In this document: in pieces, positions 33,596 to 45,503 of the stretch
Numbering within the stretch: position 1 is the first letter of the stretch
Layout: the number at the start of each line of letters is the position of its first letter
Assembly (NCBI GenBank): GCA_013388855.1
Contig: JACAEM010000016.1
Coordinates: 62,001 to 126,000 of the forward strand
DNA: 64,000 nt
Reading direction: 5' to 3'
Origin: Chloroflexota bacterium
Lineage (GTDB): Bacteria; Chloroflexota; Anaerolineae; Anaerolineales; Villigracilaceae
Program-made: the position numbers and the translations under genes
Notes under the pieces: generated by a model
What the model saw: only the letters and a program-made list of their open reading frames with translations
What the model was told of the DNA's origin: nothing
The model's database searches: none

Positions 33596-34036
33596 ATGAC
33601 ACCGGCAAGACAACGCGCTCTTACCATCGGTCTGATTGTCGTCGGGGTGTTGATCGTCGCATTCTTTGGACTGCGCGCTTTTTTTGCATTCAGGGAATTC
33701 CGCCGGCACGGCCCCCCGCCGCTCGCGCCGCTCGAAGCGCAGCAACAACAGGTTGAGACGGATGTTGAATTGATCCGCGATTGGATGACAATCCCATTCA
33801 TTGCAAGGATGTATCAAGTATCCCCCAAGCTGCTCTTTGACGCGGTCGGCGTTTCCCCCAGAGGCAACGGAGAAAAAAGCCTTGCCCAGTTGAATGAGAA
33901 ATACTTTCCGAATCAGCCGGGGATTGTACTGGAGGTCGTCAAAGCAGTGATACAGGCGAATCAACCCTCACCCACAGTTGTTCCGCCCGCCACCGCCGTT
34001 CCGCCGCTGACGCCCGTTTCGCCGGTCGCGCCGTAG
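33596..34036 (+). CDS. Single-pass membrane protein of unknown function
   Basis: A 146-residue protein not assigned to a named family. Residues 9-30 form one transmembrane helix (LTIGLIVVGVLIVAFFGLRAF) after a basic N-terminus. The middle contains a compact region (ETDVELIRDWMTIPFIARMYQVSPKLLFDAVG...KSLAQLNEKYFPNQPGIVLEVVKAVI) that resembles a small helical DNA-binding or LysM-like unit, followed by a Pro/Val/Thr tail. It begins directly at the obgE stop (TAAATG), so it is co-transcribed with obgE, and precedes a DedA gene. Confidence 0.65.
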   Translation: MTPARQRALTIGLIVVGVLIVAFFGLRAFFAFREFRRHGPPPLAPLEAQQQQVETDVELIRDWMTIPFIARMYQVSPKLLFDAVGVSPRGNGEKSLAQLNEKYFPNQPGIVLEVVKAVIQANQPSPTVVPPATAVPPLTPVSPVAP

Positions 34037-34048
34037 TCAAAGACTCTT

Positions 34049-34657
34049 ATGTCCGATTTTCTACTTACCCAGATTATTAATTACGGCGCTCCAACCCTTG
34101 GCGCGATTGTCTTCATCGGGGCGATGGGAGCCCCCTTCCCAGGCACGTTGATCGTGATCGCGGCAGGTGCTTTCGCCCGGCAGGGACTGCTCTCCTGGTA
34201 CACCACCGGACTGGTCGCATTAGTCTGTGTCGTCCTTGGCGACAGCCTGAGTTACGCAATGGGGCATTTTATTCGCGAACCCGTTTTACGCCGTTTTCAG
34301 TATGCACACAAATGGAAACAGGCGGAAGCGACCTTCAATCGCTGGGGGGGGATGTCTGTATTCTGGACGCGGTTCCTGATCACGGGCATCGCGGTACCGG
34401 TCAATTTGATCGCCGGTACAAGCGGATTCGGATTCAGGCGATTTTTAGTCTACGATCTGGTGGGAGAAGCCATCTGGGTCTTCGGCTACGGAGGTCTGGG
34501 CTATCTCTTCGGCACGCAGTGGGAAATGGTAAGTGAATTGCTTGGCAATATCAGTGGTCTTGCGCTGGGTCTTGTCATCCTTGCCATGGGAGTTTGGCTG
34601 GGAAGGAATTGGCTAAGAGCCGTTGATGCAAGAAAAGCGAAAGCCCATGAGGTGTAA
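34049..34657 (+). CDS. DedA family (VTT domain) membrane protein
   Basis: A 202-residue membrane protein with the DedA hallmarks: GAMGAPFPGTLIVIAAGAFA, GDSLSYAMGHFIREPVLRR and the FWTRFLITGIAVPVNLIAGTSGFGFRRFLVYD block. DedA proteins help recycle undecaprenyl phosphate or phospholipids and maintain proton homeostasis. The terminator stem overlaps the last codons. It lies 12 bases downstream of the unknown membrane protein. Confidence 0.85.
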   Translation: MSDFLLTQIINYGAPTLGAIVFIGAMGAPFPGTLIVIAAGAFARQGLLSWYTTGLVALVCVVLGDSLSYAMGHFIREPVLRRFQYAHKWKQAEATFNRWGGMSVFWTRFLITGIAVPVNLIAGTSGFGFRRFLVYDLVGEAIWVFGYGGLGYLFGTQWEMVSELLGNISGLALGLVILAMGVWLGRNWLRAVDARKAKAHEV

Positions 34658-34673
34658 AACTCACGGGCTTTTG
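34640..34673 (+). terminator. Terminator at the end of the DedA gene
   Basis: AAAGCCCATGAG / CTCACGGGCTTT with an 8-base loop and TTTG. The 5' arm overlaps the stop codon region. Confidence 0.8.
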
Positions 34674-34698
34674 TTCCAAGGCAGGGATGGGACTTCGC

Positions 34699-35340
34699 CT
34701 ACCCAAATCGTTCCTCGCGCCAGACATCGGCGCGGTTGTGGTAGCCAGCCTGCTCCCAGAATCCGCGCCGGTCGCGCGACATGAACTCCAATGAGCGAAG
34801 CCACTTGGCGCCCTTCCAGAAGTAGGGTGTTTCAAGATTTTCACGCCCGGGGATAAACCCCACCACACCGCGCAATGGGTAGCCATGGTCTGGTGTGATC
34901 GGTTCCCCGTTGAAATGAGTGGCAAGCAGGAAGTTATCCTGTAGGACGACCTCCAACGGCAGGTTGACAGTAAATCCGTACTCGGCGTGCTGCATCACAT
35001 GCGTGGCGGTCGGCTTAATCCTGAAAAGACCGTTTTCCACCATCGTTTTGACGGAAACCCCCTCCCAAACGGTATCGAACTTGCTCCAGCGCGTCACACA
35101 ATGGATATCCATCTGGATCTTCGCCCGCGGCAGTTTGTTGAATTCATCCCAGGTCCAGGTCCGTTCCTGTTCTACTTCCCCCCACACGCGGAAATCCCAG
35201 GCGGCGGGATTAAAATGTGGCACAGGTCCATAGTGCAAGACAGGGAATTTGAATGTTAGTGCCTGCCCAGGCGGCAGGCGACCCTCTTTACGAACCCGGT
35301 CTTCCTCTTTACGTCGGTCAGGTCCTTCAAATGAAAACAT
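34699..35340 (-). CDS. Sulfite oxidase-like molybdopterin oxidoreductase (YuiH type)
   Basis: A 213-residue single-domain molybdopterin enzyme. The molybdenum-ligating Cys lies in DIHCVTRWSK; other family segments are GRLPPGQALTFKFPVLHYGPVP, HVMQHAEYGFTVNLPLE, GEPITPDHGYPLRGVV and GAKWLRSLEF. No Tat signal or heme domain, so it is probably cytoplasmic with unknown substrate. GAGGAG precedes the ATG, and a TATAAT box lies further upstream on the minus strand. Confidence 0.88.
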   Translation of the reverse strand: MFSFEGPDRRKEEDRVRKEGRLPPGQALTFKFPVLHYGPVPHFNPAAWDFRVWGEVEQERTWTWDEFNKLPRAKIQMDIHCVTRWSKFDTVWEGVSVKTMVENGLFRIKPTATHVMQHAEYGFTVNLPLEVVLQDNFLLATHFNGEPITPDHGYPLRGVVGFIPGRENLETPYFWKGAKWLRSLEFMSRDRRGFWEQAGYHNRADVWREERFG

Positions 35341-35477
35341 GTTAAACTCCTCTCTGAATTATAACAATACCAGCACAAATTAGACTCAGCGACAGTTTCT
35401 TTTGTTACACTTGGAGTTATAACAAAATCATTAACTCTGCCATATCCCAGTATTGGGGCTGGACAAGTAAATCAGTT

Positions 35478-35483
35478 TATAAT
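35478..35483 (+). promoter_or_regulatory. -10 box upstream of the sigma factor gene
   Basis: TATAAT with TTGGGG 19 bases before it, about 97 bases upstream of the ATG at 35581. The 240-base gap otherwise holds no gene that I can see. Confidence 0.4.
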
Positions 35484-35580
35484 AGTATGGAAATCCGGGC
35501 AGATACACCATGCAACGACGGAACTTTTTCGCCATCATTAACGTCCTTTTCACACGGTATGCACACAGGAGCGAAGCCTA

Positions 35581-36138
35581 ATGAATGACGGCGTCGCCTT
35601 GTTGAAAGCCGCCCAAAAACTTGACGAAGATGCGCTGACTGCCATCTTCGATCAATTTGCGCCCGCCATTTACAAATACACTCTGCGCCTGTGCCACGAC
35701 CCAATTGTGGCAGATAACATCGTAGGCGACGTATTCGCCCAGTTGTTGGAGCAATTTGCCGCCGGGAAGGGGCCGCGGACAAATCTTCGCTCCTATCTCT
35801 ACCAGACGGCGTACCATCTGGTGGTAGATCGCTCCCGTGACAACCAGCACAACGCTCCGCTGGATGTAGCGGTGGGCACTTATGAAAAAGGTCAGATCGC
35901 GCCAACCCAAACGCAGATCGAAGAGCGCGTCATGATGGAGGCGCTCATTGCCGCGATGAATACAGAATTGACGGAAGATCAGCGGCATGTGATTATCCTG
36001 CGCTTTCTGGAGGATTTCAGCCTCAAGGAGACAGCGGAAATCATCGGAAAAGAAGTGAACAACATCAAAGTTATTCAAAATCGCGGCATTGCCAAGTTGA
36101 GGAAAGCCCTCGGTATGCAACTTGGCGATGGCTGGTAG
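35581..36138 (+). CDS. Sigma-70 family (ECF-type) RNA polymerase sigma factor
   Basis: A 185-residue two-domain sigma factor. Region 2: ALTAIFDQFAPAIYKYTLRLCHDPIVADNIVGDVFAQLLE, followed by LRSYLYQTAYHLVVDRSRD. Region 4: ELTEDQRHVIILRFLEDFSLKETAEIIGKEVNNIKVIQNRGIAKLRKAL. It should direct a small regulon. The next gene, 18 bases away, encodes a membrane protein that may be its anti-sigma partner. Confidence 0.87.
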   Translation: MNDGVALLKAAQKLDEDALTAIFDQFAPAIYKYTLRLCHDPIVADNIVGDVFAQLLEQFAAGKGPRTNLRSYLYQTAYHLVVDRSRDNQHNAPLDVAVGTYEKGQIAPTQTQIEERVMMEALIAAMNTELTEDQRHVIILRFLEDFSLKETAEIIGKEVNNIKVIQNRGIAKLRKALGMQLGDGW

Positions 36139-36156
36139 TGATCAAATTTTTTAAAA

Positions 36157-36804
36157 ATGGAAATAGAGCATCAGGAACAGATAATCATCGATTTACTGGC
36201 GAAACTAAAAAATGCCGAAGGGGGGTACCCTAAAAAATTACTGGCATCCCGCCGGCAAATATACTTGAAACAGATTGCCAATATGAGTCTTGGCATGGGG
36301 GCGGGAACTGGTTTAAAGAATTTAGCCGAGGGTCCGAAGGGAGGGCTCACTGGTTTGCATCTGCCTGCCATTCCCACCAGCACCTTCCTGGAGGCTGTGC
36401 TGGTTGTCGCCATTGTCATCGAAGCAGGTATCGTCGCTTATCGATACAGGGATAAAATTGTTGAGATCCTCACCTCCGCTCCGACTGCGAGGGCAGAAGA
36501 GGTCGTCCCGATACCCATTACCGGTTCATCCCAGCCCGAGGCTGCGACTCCATCTTTGACTCCCACGGCAACCCCAACTCCCTCCCCTGCAAATACACCG
36601 ACTTTCACGGTCACTGCGACGGATGCACAATTGCTCATTCAGAGTACCGACGCATCAGCCACGGCAACACCCATTCCCCAGAATGATAACGGCAACCATT
36701 ACGGTCAGACCCCCAAGCCAGACAGGACCAAGGTGAAAAACACGCCCAAACCCACCAAAGCCAAAAAAGATAGTGCGCCAACTGAAATATATGATAGACC
36801 TTGA
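36157..36804 (+). CDS. Membrane protein next to a sigma factor, putative anti-sigma partner
   Basis: A 215-residue protein: soluble N-terminal part with a short helical stretch (EHQEQIIIDLLAKLKNAEGGYPKKLLASRRQIYLKQI), one transmembrane helix (FLEAVLVVAIVIEAGIVAYRY, ~93-113) and a long Thr/Pro/Ala-rich extracytoplasmic tail. No named domain is recognised. The topology, with N-terminal domain inside and disordered tail outside, fits an anti-sigma factor, and the position after a sigma gene supports that, but no ZAS-type zinc motif is seen. Confidence 0.6.
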   Translation: MEIEHQEQIIIDLLAKLKNAEGGYPKKLLASRRQIYLKQIANMSLGMGAGTGLKNLAEGPKGGLTGLHLPAIPTSTFLEAVLVVAIVIEAGIVAYRYRDKIVEILTSAPTARAEEVVPIPITGSSQPEAATPSLTPTATPTPSPANTPTFTVTATDAQLLIQSTDASATATPIPQNDNGNHYGQTPKPDRTKVKNTPKPTKAKKDSAPTEIYDRP

Positions 36805-36829
36805 CCCGGCATGATACTTCCCACTCTGT

Positions 36830-36863
36830 CAGGCGGCGGTTTGTACCCGCCGCCTGTTTTATT
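36830..36863 (+). terminator. Terminator CAGGCGGCGG / CCGCCGCCTG
   Basis: 10-bp GC-rich stem, 7-base loop, then TTTTATT, 25 bases after the sigma-linked membrane protein gene. Confidence 0.9.
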
Positions 36864-36881
36864 CTAATGAAAGTCAAATAA

Positions 36882-36908
36882 TTGACGGGCATTCCTGCGT
36901 GCTATAAT
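36882..36908 (+). promoter_or_regulatory. secA promoter
   Basis: TTGACG (36882-36887) and TATAAT (36903-36908), with TGC directly before the -10. The spacer is 15 bases, short, but the extended -10 compensates. The leader would be ~13 bases and contains AAAGG. Confidence 0.65.
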
Positions 36909-36927
36909 TTTGCCCCGAAAGGTCAAA

Positions 36928-39900
36928 ATGCTAAAGAACTTCATCAAAATCTTCGGGGGCGACCCCAACAAAAAAATCATCGAACAATACAGCGGTATTG
37001 CCAATGAGATTAATTCATTGGAAGCGCAGTTCGAAGCGCTTAGTGATGACGCCCTGCGCGCCAAAACGGATGAGTTTCGGGCGCGTATTGCCGAATCGGT
37101 TGGGAATGTGGATGGGCTCGATGAACGGGAACAGTTCAAGGCGCAGCAGGAGGCGTTGAACGAGATCCTGCCGGAAGCGTTTGCGGCGGTCCGCGAAGCC
37201 GCCAAGCGCACGATCGGCCAGCGTCACTATGATGTGCAGTTGATCGGCGGTGTGGCGCTGCACCGCGGTTCCATCGCGGAGATGCGCACCGGCGAAGGGA
37301 AAACGCTCGTGGCCACCCTGCCGGTCTATCTCAACGCTCTGCTTGGGAAAGGCGTTCACCTCATCACGGTCAACGATTATCTGGCGCGCCGTGATGCACG
37401 CTGGATGGCTCCAATCTATGACATGCTCGGGTTGACGGTCGGCGTTCTGCAAATGGCAGCTGCTACTGAAAATGGCAAGAAAGCATTCCTCGTAGATTTC
37501 TCCAAAGAGTCGCCGCATGAAGACCAACATCATCTGCGCCTCGTGGATCGTCGTCTCGCCTATGAAGCGGACGTAACCTACGGCACCAACTCGGAATTTG
37601 GTTTCGATTATCTGCGCGACAACATGACCATGCGCCTGAGCGATCGCGTGCAACGCGGACATCATTTCGCCATTATCGACGAAGTGGACAACGTGTTGAT
37701 CGATGAAGCGCGCACGCCGCTCATCATCTCTGGACCTGCCTCGGGGAATCTGGAATGGTATGGAAAGATGGCGCAGGTGGTGAAACAACTCAAGCCTGAA
37801 GACTATGAAGTGAACGAAAAAGACCGCCAGGTCTCACTGACCGAAATCGGTCTGGCGCATGTGGAACAGATCCTCAACATGCCGCTCATGGATCCTGACC
37901 GTCCTGAAGATGTTTCGCCGGAACAGGCGCGTTTGAGAGGCTATCTCGAACAAGCCATGCGTGCACAGTTCCTTTTCAAACGCAACAAGGATTATCTCGT
38001 ACAGGCGGGCAAGGTCGTCATCGTGGACGAGTTTACCGGGCGCGTGATGCCGGGTCGGCGCTGGAGCGACGGTTTGCATCAGGCGGTGGAAGCCAAGGAA
38101 GGTGTGAAGGTCGAGCCGGAGAACGTGACCTATGCCACCATCACACTGCAAAACTACTTCCGCATGTACAAGAAACTTTCGGGCATGACCGGTACGGCAT
38201 TGACCGAAGCCGAAGAGTTTCACAAAATTTATAATCTTGAAGTCACGCCCATTCCACCCAACCTGGAATATCAAGCCTTCGGGAAAAATGCGCCGCTCGT
38301 GGAAGTCAAAGCCAAGGATGAAGACGGCTATACCTACAATTATTTTGCAAAGCGCGATGACCCGAAACAGGAGCCGCTTTTCTATCGCCGCAAAGATTAC
38401 CCGGACATCATCTACAAAACCGTCGAAGCCAAGCTTCGTTCCATCGTGACCGAGATCGTGCGCGAACATGTGCGCGGCCGTCCGCTGTTGGTCGGCACCA
38501 CGTCCGTCGAATCATCGGAACAACTCTCGGGTCGCCTCAAGGCGGAAGCTGTCCGCCGGTTAATGCAGATTGCCCTCGTCCGACGCGCCTGGATGAATGC
38601 CAACAAGCGCGAAGAGGATGGGCGTCTCATCCCCGAATTGCAGCAATTCAACGAACCGCTCGAAAAGATCACACCCGACGCCCTGCGGAAATTCATCCAG
38701 CCATTTGGAATCACAACCATCAATCCCGAAGACCCATCCAACCTGCCTGCCATTCTCGAAATCCTGCGGCTAAAACCAAGTGACACGAACCGACTGAAAT
38801 CGGTATTACAGGGTGGCGTACCCCATCAAGTGTTAAATGCCCGCAAACATACGGAGGAATCGCAGATCATCGCCGGTGCCGGCGCGTTCGGCGCGGTGAC
38901 CATTGCAACCAACATGGCGGGGCGCGGCGTCGATATCAAACTCGGCGGCGAACTGGCGGAGGAGGTCATTTCGGCGGTTAATCGTGTCCTGCGAAAAGCA
39001 GGGTTCGAGAATCCGTTTGATATGACACTCGAAGAACGGCGACAGGCGCTCAAGCAGGTCGACCCATCCAATTACGGCCTGTACGATGCCGAGGTCAAAC
39101 TCTTCCTGCAATACTTTGAAGACATGGAGCGCGTCAAAGAACTCGGCGGTTTGCACGTCATCGGCTCAGAACGCCACGAAGCGCGCCGCATCGACAACCA
39201 GTTGCGCGGTCGCGCCGCCCGCCAGGGCGACCCCGGTTCATCCCGTTTTTATCTCTCCCTGCAAGACGAACTCATGCGCATCCAAGGCGGGTCACAGGTC
39301 AGCAATTTGATGGAACGTCTCAAGGTGGACGATTCGCTCCCGCTGGAGGTGCGCCTCGTCGGCAACATCATCGAACAGTCCCAACACCGCATCGAGGGCG
39401 CGAACTTCGATGTTCGTAAACATTTGCTTGAATACGATGATGTCATCAACAAACAGCGCTCGCAGATCTACAGCCAGCGTGACCGCATCTTCCAAAAGGA
39501 AGACCTGAGCGGCGATATCGCTGAAATGCTGGAAGCCGAGATCAAACAACGCGTGGAGACCGGGCTTGCCGACGAGGAGGGTCCCTGGAAGTTGATCGCC
39601 TGGCTTGAACAGGTCCAGCCGCCATTCATGTCGGGAGAACGCCTCTTTCCCAGTTTCGGCTTGTCTCTGCTGTTGAAAGAACTATCCAACTCAGACGATC
39701 TCCACGAATCCGTGCTTGAGTTGATCACCCGCGCCGTTGAAGCAGAGAATGCTCATCACTTGCGCGCCATTGAAGCCTTGATCGACAAGACCGAGGAAGG
39801 ACTCGAAGCCCAGATCGCCTCCCGCACCGACTCGCTGGATGCCTACTTCGAAGGCTTGCGCGACATGGATAATGCAGAACGTCCGCGAGCACAGAAGATG

Positions 39901-40932
39901 GTGGATGAAATCAACGCCCTGATTGGTTTCCAACTGCGCCTGAACAACGATCAAATGAAACGCCTCGGCGAAGACCCTGAGGATGTTCGAGACGAAATCC
40001 AAAAACTTGTCACTGGTAATTTGACCGGCATGTACGCTTCACGTGTCATTGCCGCGGTGCAAAACCGCTTCGGTGAATCCATTGGCGATAAGTTTGAGAT
40101 CTCCGGCTGGGATGATGCCGCCGATAAGATCCTGGAAGCGGCACGAAACGCGCTTGAGCGCCGTCGCGAACGACTGGTTGGAAACAATGGACAGATTGTG
40201 CATGATATCGATAGTCTCATGCCTGCCACAGTCAATGACACAAGCAAGCTGCAATTGCTTCTTTCCCTCTCTCAAGGGGCACGCACCGTTTTCGACCAAA
40301 AGACTCACAAACAGGTCAAGCAGGTATTCAGCCGTTTCAGTTACGTCTTCCTGATCGCTCAATTGTTGGAGGGCGGGAACGTCGAGCAGGTCACCGAGGA
40401 TGTGTTAACCCACCTGGAGGAGGCGCAGGAATCCCTGCAAATGGCGTGGGGTGAGCGAGAATACGCACGTCTCGCCGCGAACGCTCAACGGCTGGCGGAT
40501 TTCGGCATCGCCGCGAAGATGGCTTTCGGGGAGGAGCGGCTCAACGACGCGGTGGCAAGCCTGGGTGAGTCCGATCGGGAGGCGCTGGTCGAGTCCATTG
40601 GCAAATATGTGCTGAACGAAGTCCATCGCCAGCTGCTCCTGAGCGCTACTACTGAATTATGGGTCGATTACCTGACCCGCATCGAAGCGCTTCGAGTGTC
40701 CATCGGTCTGGAGGCTTACGCCCAGCGCGACCCGCTGGTACAATATAAAGGTAGAGCTTCCGAAATGTTCGCCCAGTTGGTGGAAGACATCCGTGGACTG
40801 GTGATCAGCAGGTTGTTTGCCTATCAGCCCAGGCCTGTCGAGATCAAGCCGGTTGAGGCAATGCCCCCCCATGAGGAACCGCAAAATGCGGAGGCAGACA
40901 CAAACAGGAAAAAGAAACGGCGGCGGCACTAA
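36928..40932 (+). CDS. secA: Preprotein translocase ATPase SecA, oversized
   Basis: A 1334-residue motor that pushes preproteins through SecYEG. NBD1: MRTGEGKTLVATLPVYLNAL (~120) and DEVDNVLIDEARTPLIISG. Preprotein cross-linking part: KNYFRMYKKLSGMTGTALTEAEEF region. NBD2: GAGAFGAVTIATNMAGRGVDIKLGG and RRIDNQLRGRAARQGDPGSSRFYLS. Scaffold: LEYDDVINKQRSQIYSQRD. Most bacterial SecA have 840-1000 residues; extra residues lie inside NBD2 (about 550-630) and in a long C-terminal scaffold/wing area. The CxCx8CH zinc tail is absent; the end is KKKRRRH. AAAGG and a consensus promoter precede the ATG. Confidence 0.93.
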   Translation: MLKNFIKIFGGDPNKKIIEQYSGIANEINSLEAQFEALSDDALRAKTDEFRARIAESVGNVDGLDEREQFKAQQEALNEILPEAFAAVREAAKRTIGQRHYDVQLIGGVALHRGSIAEMRTGEGKTLVATLPVYLNALLGKGVHLITVNDYLARRDARWMAPIYDMLGLTVGVLQMAAATENGKKAFLVDFSKESPHEDQHHLRLVDRRLAYEADVTYGTNSEFGFDYLRDNMTMRLSDRVQRGHHFAIIDEVDNVLIDEARTPLIISGPASGNLEWYGKMAQVVKQLKPEDYEVNEKDRQVSLTEIGLAHVEQILNMPLMDPDRPEDVSPEQARLRGYLEQAMRAQFLFKRNKDYLVQAGKVVIVDEFTGRVMPGRRWSDGLHQAVEAKEGVKVEPENVTYATITLQNYFRMYKKLSGMTGTALTEAEEFHKIYNLEVTPIPPNLEYQAFGKNAPLVEVKAKDEDGYTYNYFAKRDDPKQEPLFYRRKDYPDIIYKTVEAKLRSIVTEIVREHVRGRPLLVGTTSVESSEQLSGRLKAEAVRRLMQIALVRRAWMNANKREEDGRLIPELQQFNEPLEKITPDALRKFIQPFGITTINPEDPSNLPAILEILRLKPSDTNRLKSVLQGGVPHQVLNARKHTEESQIIAGAGAFGAVTIATNMAGRGVDIKLGGELAEEVISAVNRVLRKAGFENPFDMTLEERRQALKQVDPSNYGLYDAEVKLFLQYFEDMERVKELGGLHVIGSERHEARRIDNQLRGRAARQGDPGSSRFYLSLQDELMRIQGGSQVSNLMERLKVDDSLPLEVRLVGNIIEQSQHRIEGANFDVRKHLLEYDDVINKQRSQIYSQRDRIFQKEDLSGDIAEMLEAEIKQRVETGLADEEGPWKLIAWLEQVQPPFMSGERLFPSFGLSLLLKELSNSDDLHESVLELITRAVEAENAHHLRAIEALIDKTEEGLEAQIASRTDSLDAYFEGLRDMDNAERPRAQKMVDEINALIGFQLRLNNDQMKRLGEDPEDVRDEIQKLVTGNLTGMYASRVIAAVQNRFGESIGDKFEISGWDDAADKILEAARNALERRRERLVGNNGQIVHDIDSLMPATVNDTSKLQLLLSLSQGARTVFDQKTHKQVKQVFSRFSYVFLIAQLLEGGNVEQVTEDVLTHLEEAQESLQMAWGEREYARLAANAQRLADFGIAAKMAFGEERLNDAVASLGESDREALVESIGKYVLNEVHRQLLLSATTELWVDYLTRIEALRVSIGLEAYAQRDPLVQYKGRASEMFAQLVEDIRGLVISRLFAYQPRPVEIKPVEAMPPHEEPQNAEADTNRKKKRRRH

Positions 40933-40943
40933 ACCTTAGAAGT

Positions 40944-41984
40944 ATGACAGAACGAGTCACGGCTTCCCTCAATACCTACCGGGCCCTCCCCAAAGTGGAG
41001 CTACACCGCCATTTGGAGGGCTCGTTGCGCCTCGACACCATGGTGGACATTGCCCGCCAGCACGGTATCACCATCCCTGCCGATGTATTGCGGTTGAGCA
41101 ATCTCGTACAAATTCAGGAAGAGGATAGTCTCACCTTTCAGAATTTTCTCGCTAAGTTCAACACACTCCGACTGTTCTATCGCTCGCCGGATGTGATCCA
41201 TCGCATCACGCGCGAAGCCATCGAGGATGCCGGCAGGGATAATGTCCGCTATATGGAATTGCGCTTTACCCCCGTTGCCCTGAGCCGCGCGGAACGCTTC
41301 CCCCTGCACGATGTGATTGACTGGGTTATTTCGAGCACGCAAGAAGCGTCGAATAAATACAATGTCAATGTCAAGTTGATCGTGTCGGTGAACCGCCACG
41401 AAGGGACCGACCTCGCCGAACAGGTGGCATGGCTTGCAGCTGAGCGCATTGCCGACGGCATTGTCGCGATAGACCTGGCTGGCAACGAAGCGGATTTTCC
41501 GTCCCAGCCGTTTTACGGGATCTTCAAAGAGGCAAAACAGGCTGGTTTGCATGTGACCATCCACGCGGGCGAATGGGGACCCGCGAGCAACGTCAGGGAA
41601 GCCATCGAAGAATTTAGCGCTGAGCGCATCGGTCACGGTGTGCGCGTGCTGGAGGACGACGGAATCACCAGACTGGCGCGGGAACGCAACACAGCGTTCG
41701 AGGTCTGCGTGACCAGTAATTATCAATCGGGTGTGGTCGCGTCGCTGGAAAGCCACCCTCTGGTCAAAATGTTCGAGAATGGACTCAATGTCACCATCAA
41801 CACCGACGACCCCAGCATCTCGCGCATCACGTTGAGCCACGAATATTACACAGCCTGCGATGAGCTGCACCTGCCGCAACACACGCTCAAGGAACGGATT
41901 GTGGCGGCGGCGCGGGCAGGCTTTTTGCACGAGAGTGAAAAAGAAAAACTGGTAACACAACTAACCAAAGAACTGAAATTGTAA
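40944..41984 (+). CDS. add: Adenosine deaminase
   Basis: A 346-residue TIM-barrel metal hydrolase of the adenosine/AMP deaminase family. Zinc ligands and catalytic residues: KVELHRHLEGSL (HxH), HVTIHAGEWG, ERIGHGVRV, and the late TINTDDPSIS. It converts (deoxy)adenosine to inosine for purine salvage; adenine deaminase is a close alternative in this family. It lies 11 bases after secA, so may share its transcript. Confidence 0.85.
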   Translation: MTERVTASLNTYRALPKVELHRHLEGSLRLDTMVDIARQHGITIPADVLRLSNLVQIQEEDSLTFQNFLAKFNTLRLFYRSPDVIHRITREAIEDAGRDNVRYMELRFTPVALSRAERFPLHDVIDWVISSTQEASNKYNVNVKLIVSVNRHEGTDLAEQVAWLAAERIADGIVAIDLAGNEADFPSQPFYGIFKEAKQAGLHVTIHAGEWGPASNVREAIEEFSAERIGHGVRVLEDDGITRLARERNTAFEVCVTSNYQSGVVASLESHPLVKMFENGLNVTINTDDPSISRITLSHEYYTACDELHLPQHTLKERIVAAARAGFLHESEKEKLVTQLTKELKL

Positions 41985-42099
41985 ATTCCACCACAGAATC
42001 AAGGATATCAAAGGCGCTCCTTTGTATTCTTCCTAGTGGTGTGAGTGTAATGCCGGATGACCCGGCGCTACGAAATTCTCATCACCAAAGGAGTTTCCT

Positions 42100-44793
<2,694 letters not shown>

Positions 44794-44812
44794 TTTGTGT
44801 TGATTATTGGGT

Positions 44813-44853
44813 AAAAAAGAGACGGTCACTTTCAATATGACCGTCTCTTTTTT
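44813..44853. terminator. Bidirectional terminator AAAAAAGAGACGGTCA / TGACCGTCTCTTTTTT
   Basis: 16-bp perfect stem with a 9-base loop between convergent acnA and the response regulator gene. It has A-tract and T-tract on the two sides, suiting both strands. Confidence 0.9.
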
Positions 44854-45487
44854 ATACCAACCCCTGTTTTCGCGCAATATCCGCGGCTTGGGTACGGTTC
44901 TCGGCTTGGAGTTTGGCAAGGATGTTCGAGACGTGATTTTTCACCGTGCCTTCGGTGATGAAGAGTTTCTCCGCCATGTCTTTGTTGGAGGCGCCTTGCG
45001 CCAGTAACACCAACACTTCCCTTTCGCGCTCAGAAAGCGATTCAATTGTGGAGGTTGTTGGTCGCATCATTTCGCGCAGGGCGCGCGAGGCGATCTCAGG
45101 CTGGATGAAGACTTCCCCTTCATGCACGCGACGAATCGTTTCAACCAATTTATTGGCGGGAGTATCTTTCAGCAAATATCCCAGCGCGCCAGCCCGCACG
45201 CCTTGATACACGTAATCATCGCGGTCAAACGTGGTGAGGATGATAACTTTTGCCTGCGCCCATTCGCGGCACAATTTGGCGGTCGCTTCGACGCCGTTGA
45301 GGACGGGCATTTGCACATCCATGAGTATGACATCTGGACGCAGTTCGAGCGCGAGTTGCACGCCGCGTTCACCGTCCCCCGCTTCGCCGACGACGTGTAA
45401 GCCCGGTTCCAGATCGAGAATCGTTTTCAACCCCTGACGCATCAGGGTCTGGTCTTCGACGAGGAGGATGTTGATGGGATTAGGCAT
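44852..45487 (-). CDS. NarL/LuxR-type response regulator
   Basis: A 211-residue regulator. The receiver domain shows ILLVEDQTLMRQGLKTIL, the phospho-acceptor in PDVILMDVQMP, and the switch residues and Lys in YLLKDTPANKL. The LuxR helix-turn-helix is SLSEREREVLVLLAQGASNKDMAEKLFITEGTVKNHVSNILAKL. Together with the sensor kinase 16 bases upstream, and two ABC exporter genes before that, it forms a likely export-stress operon. Confidence 0.92.
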   Translation of the reverse strand: MPNPINILLVEDQTLMRQGLKTILDLEPGLHVVGEAGDGERGVQLALELRPDVILMDVQMPVLNGVEATAKLCREWAQAKVIILTTFDRDDYVYQGVRAGALGYLLKDTPANKLVETIRRVHEGEVFIQPEIASRALREMMRPTTSTIESLSEREREVLVLLAQGASNKDMAEKLFITEGTVKNHVSNILAKLQAENRTQAADIARKQGLV

Positions 45488-45503
45488 GGGCGGAGAAAAA
45501 ACC

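Noticed and set aside
41001-41960. 319-codon frame antisense to adenosine deaminase
   Set aside because: Shadow of a gene with all catalytic motifs intact.
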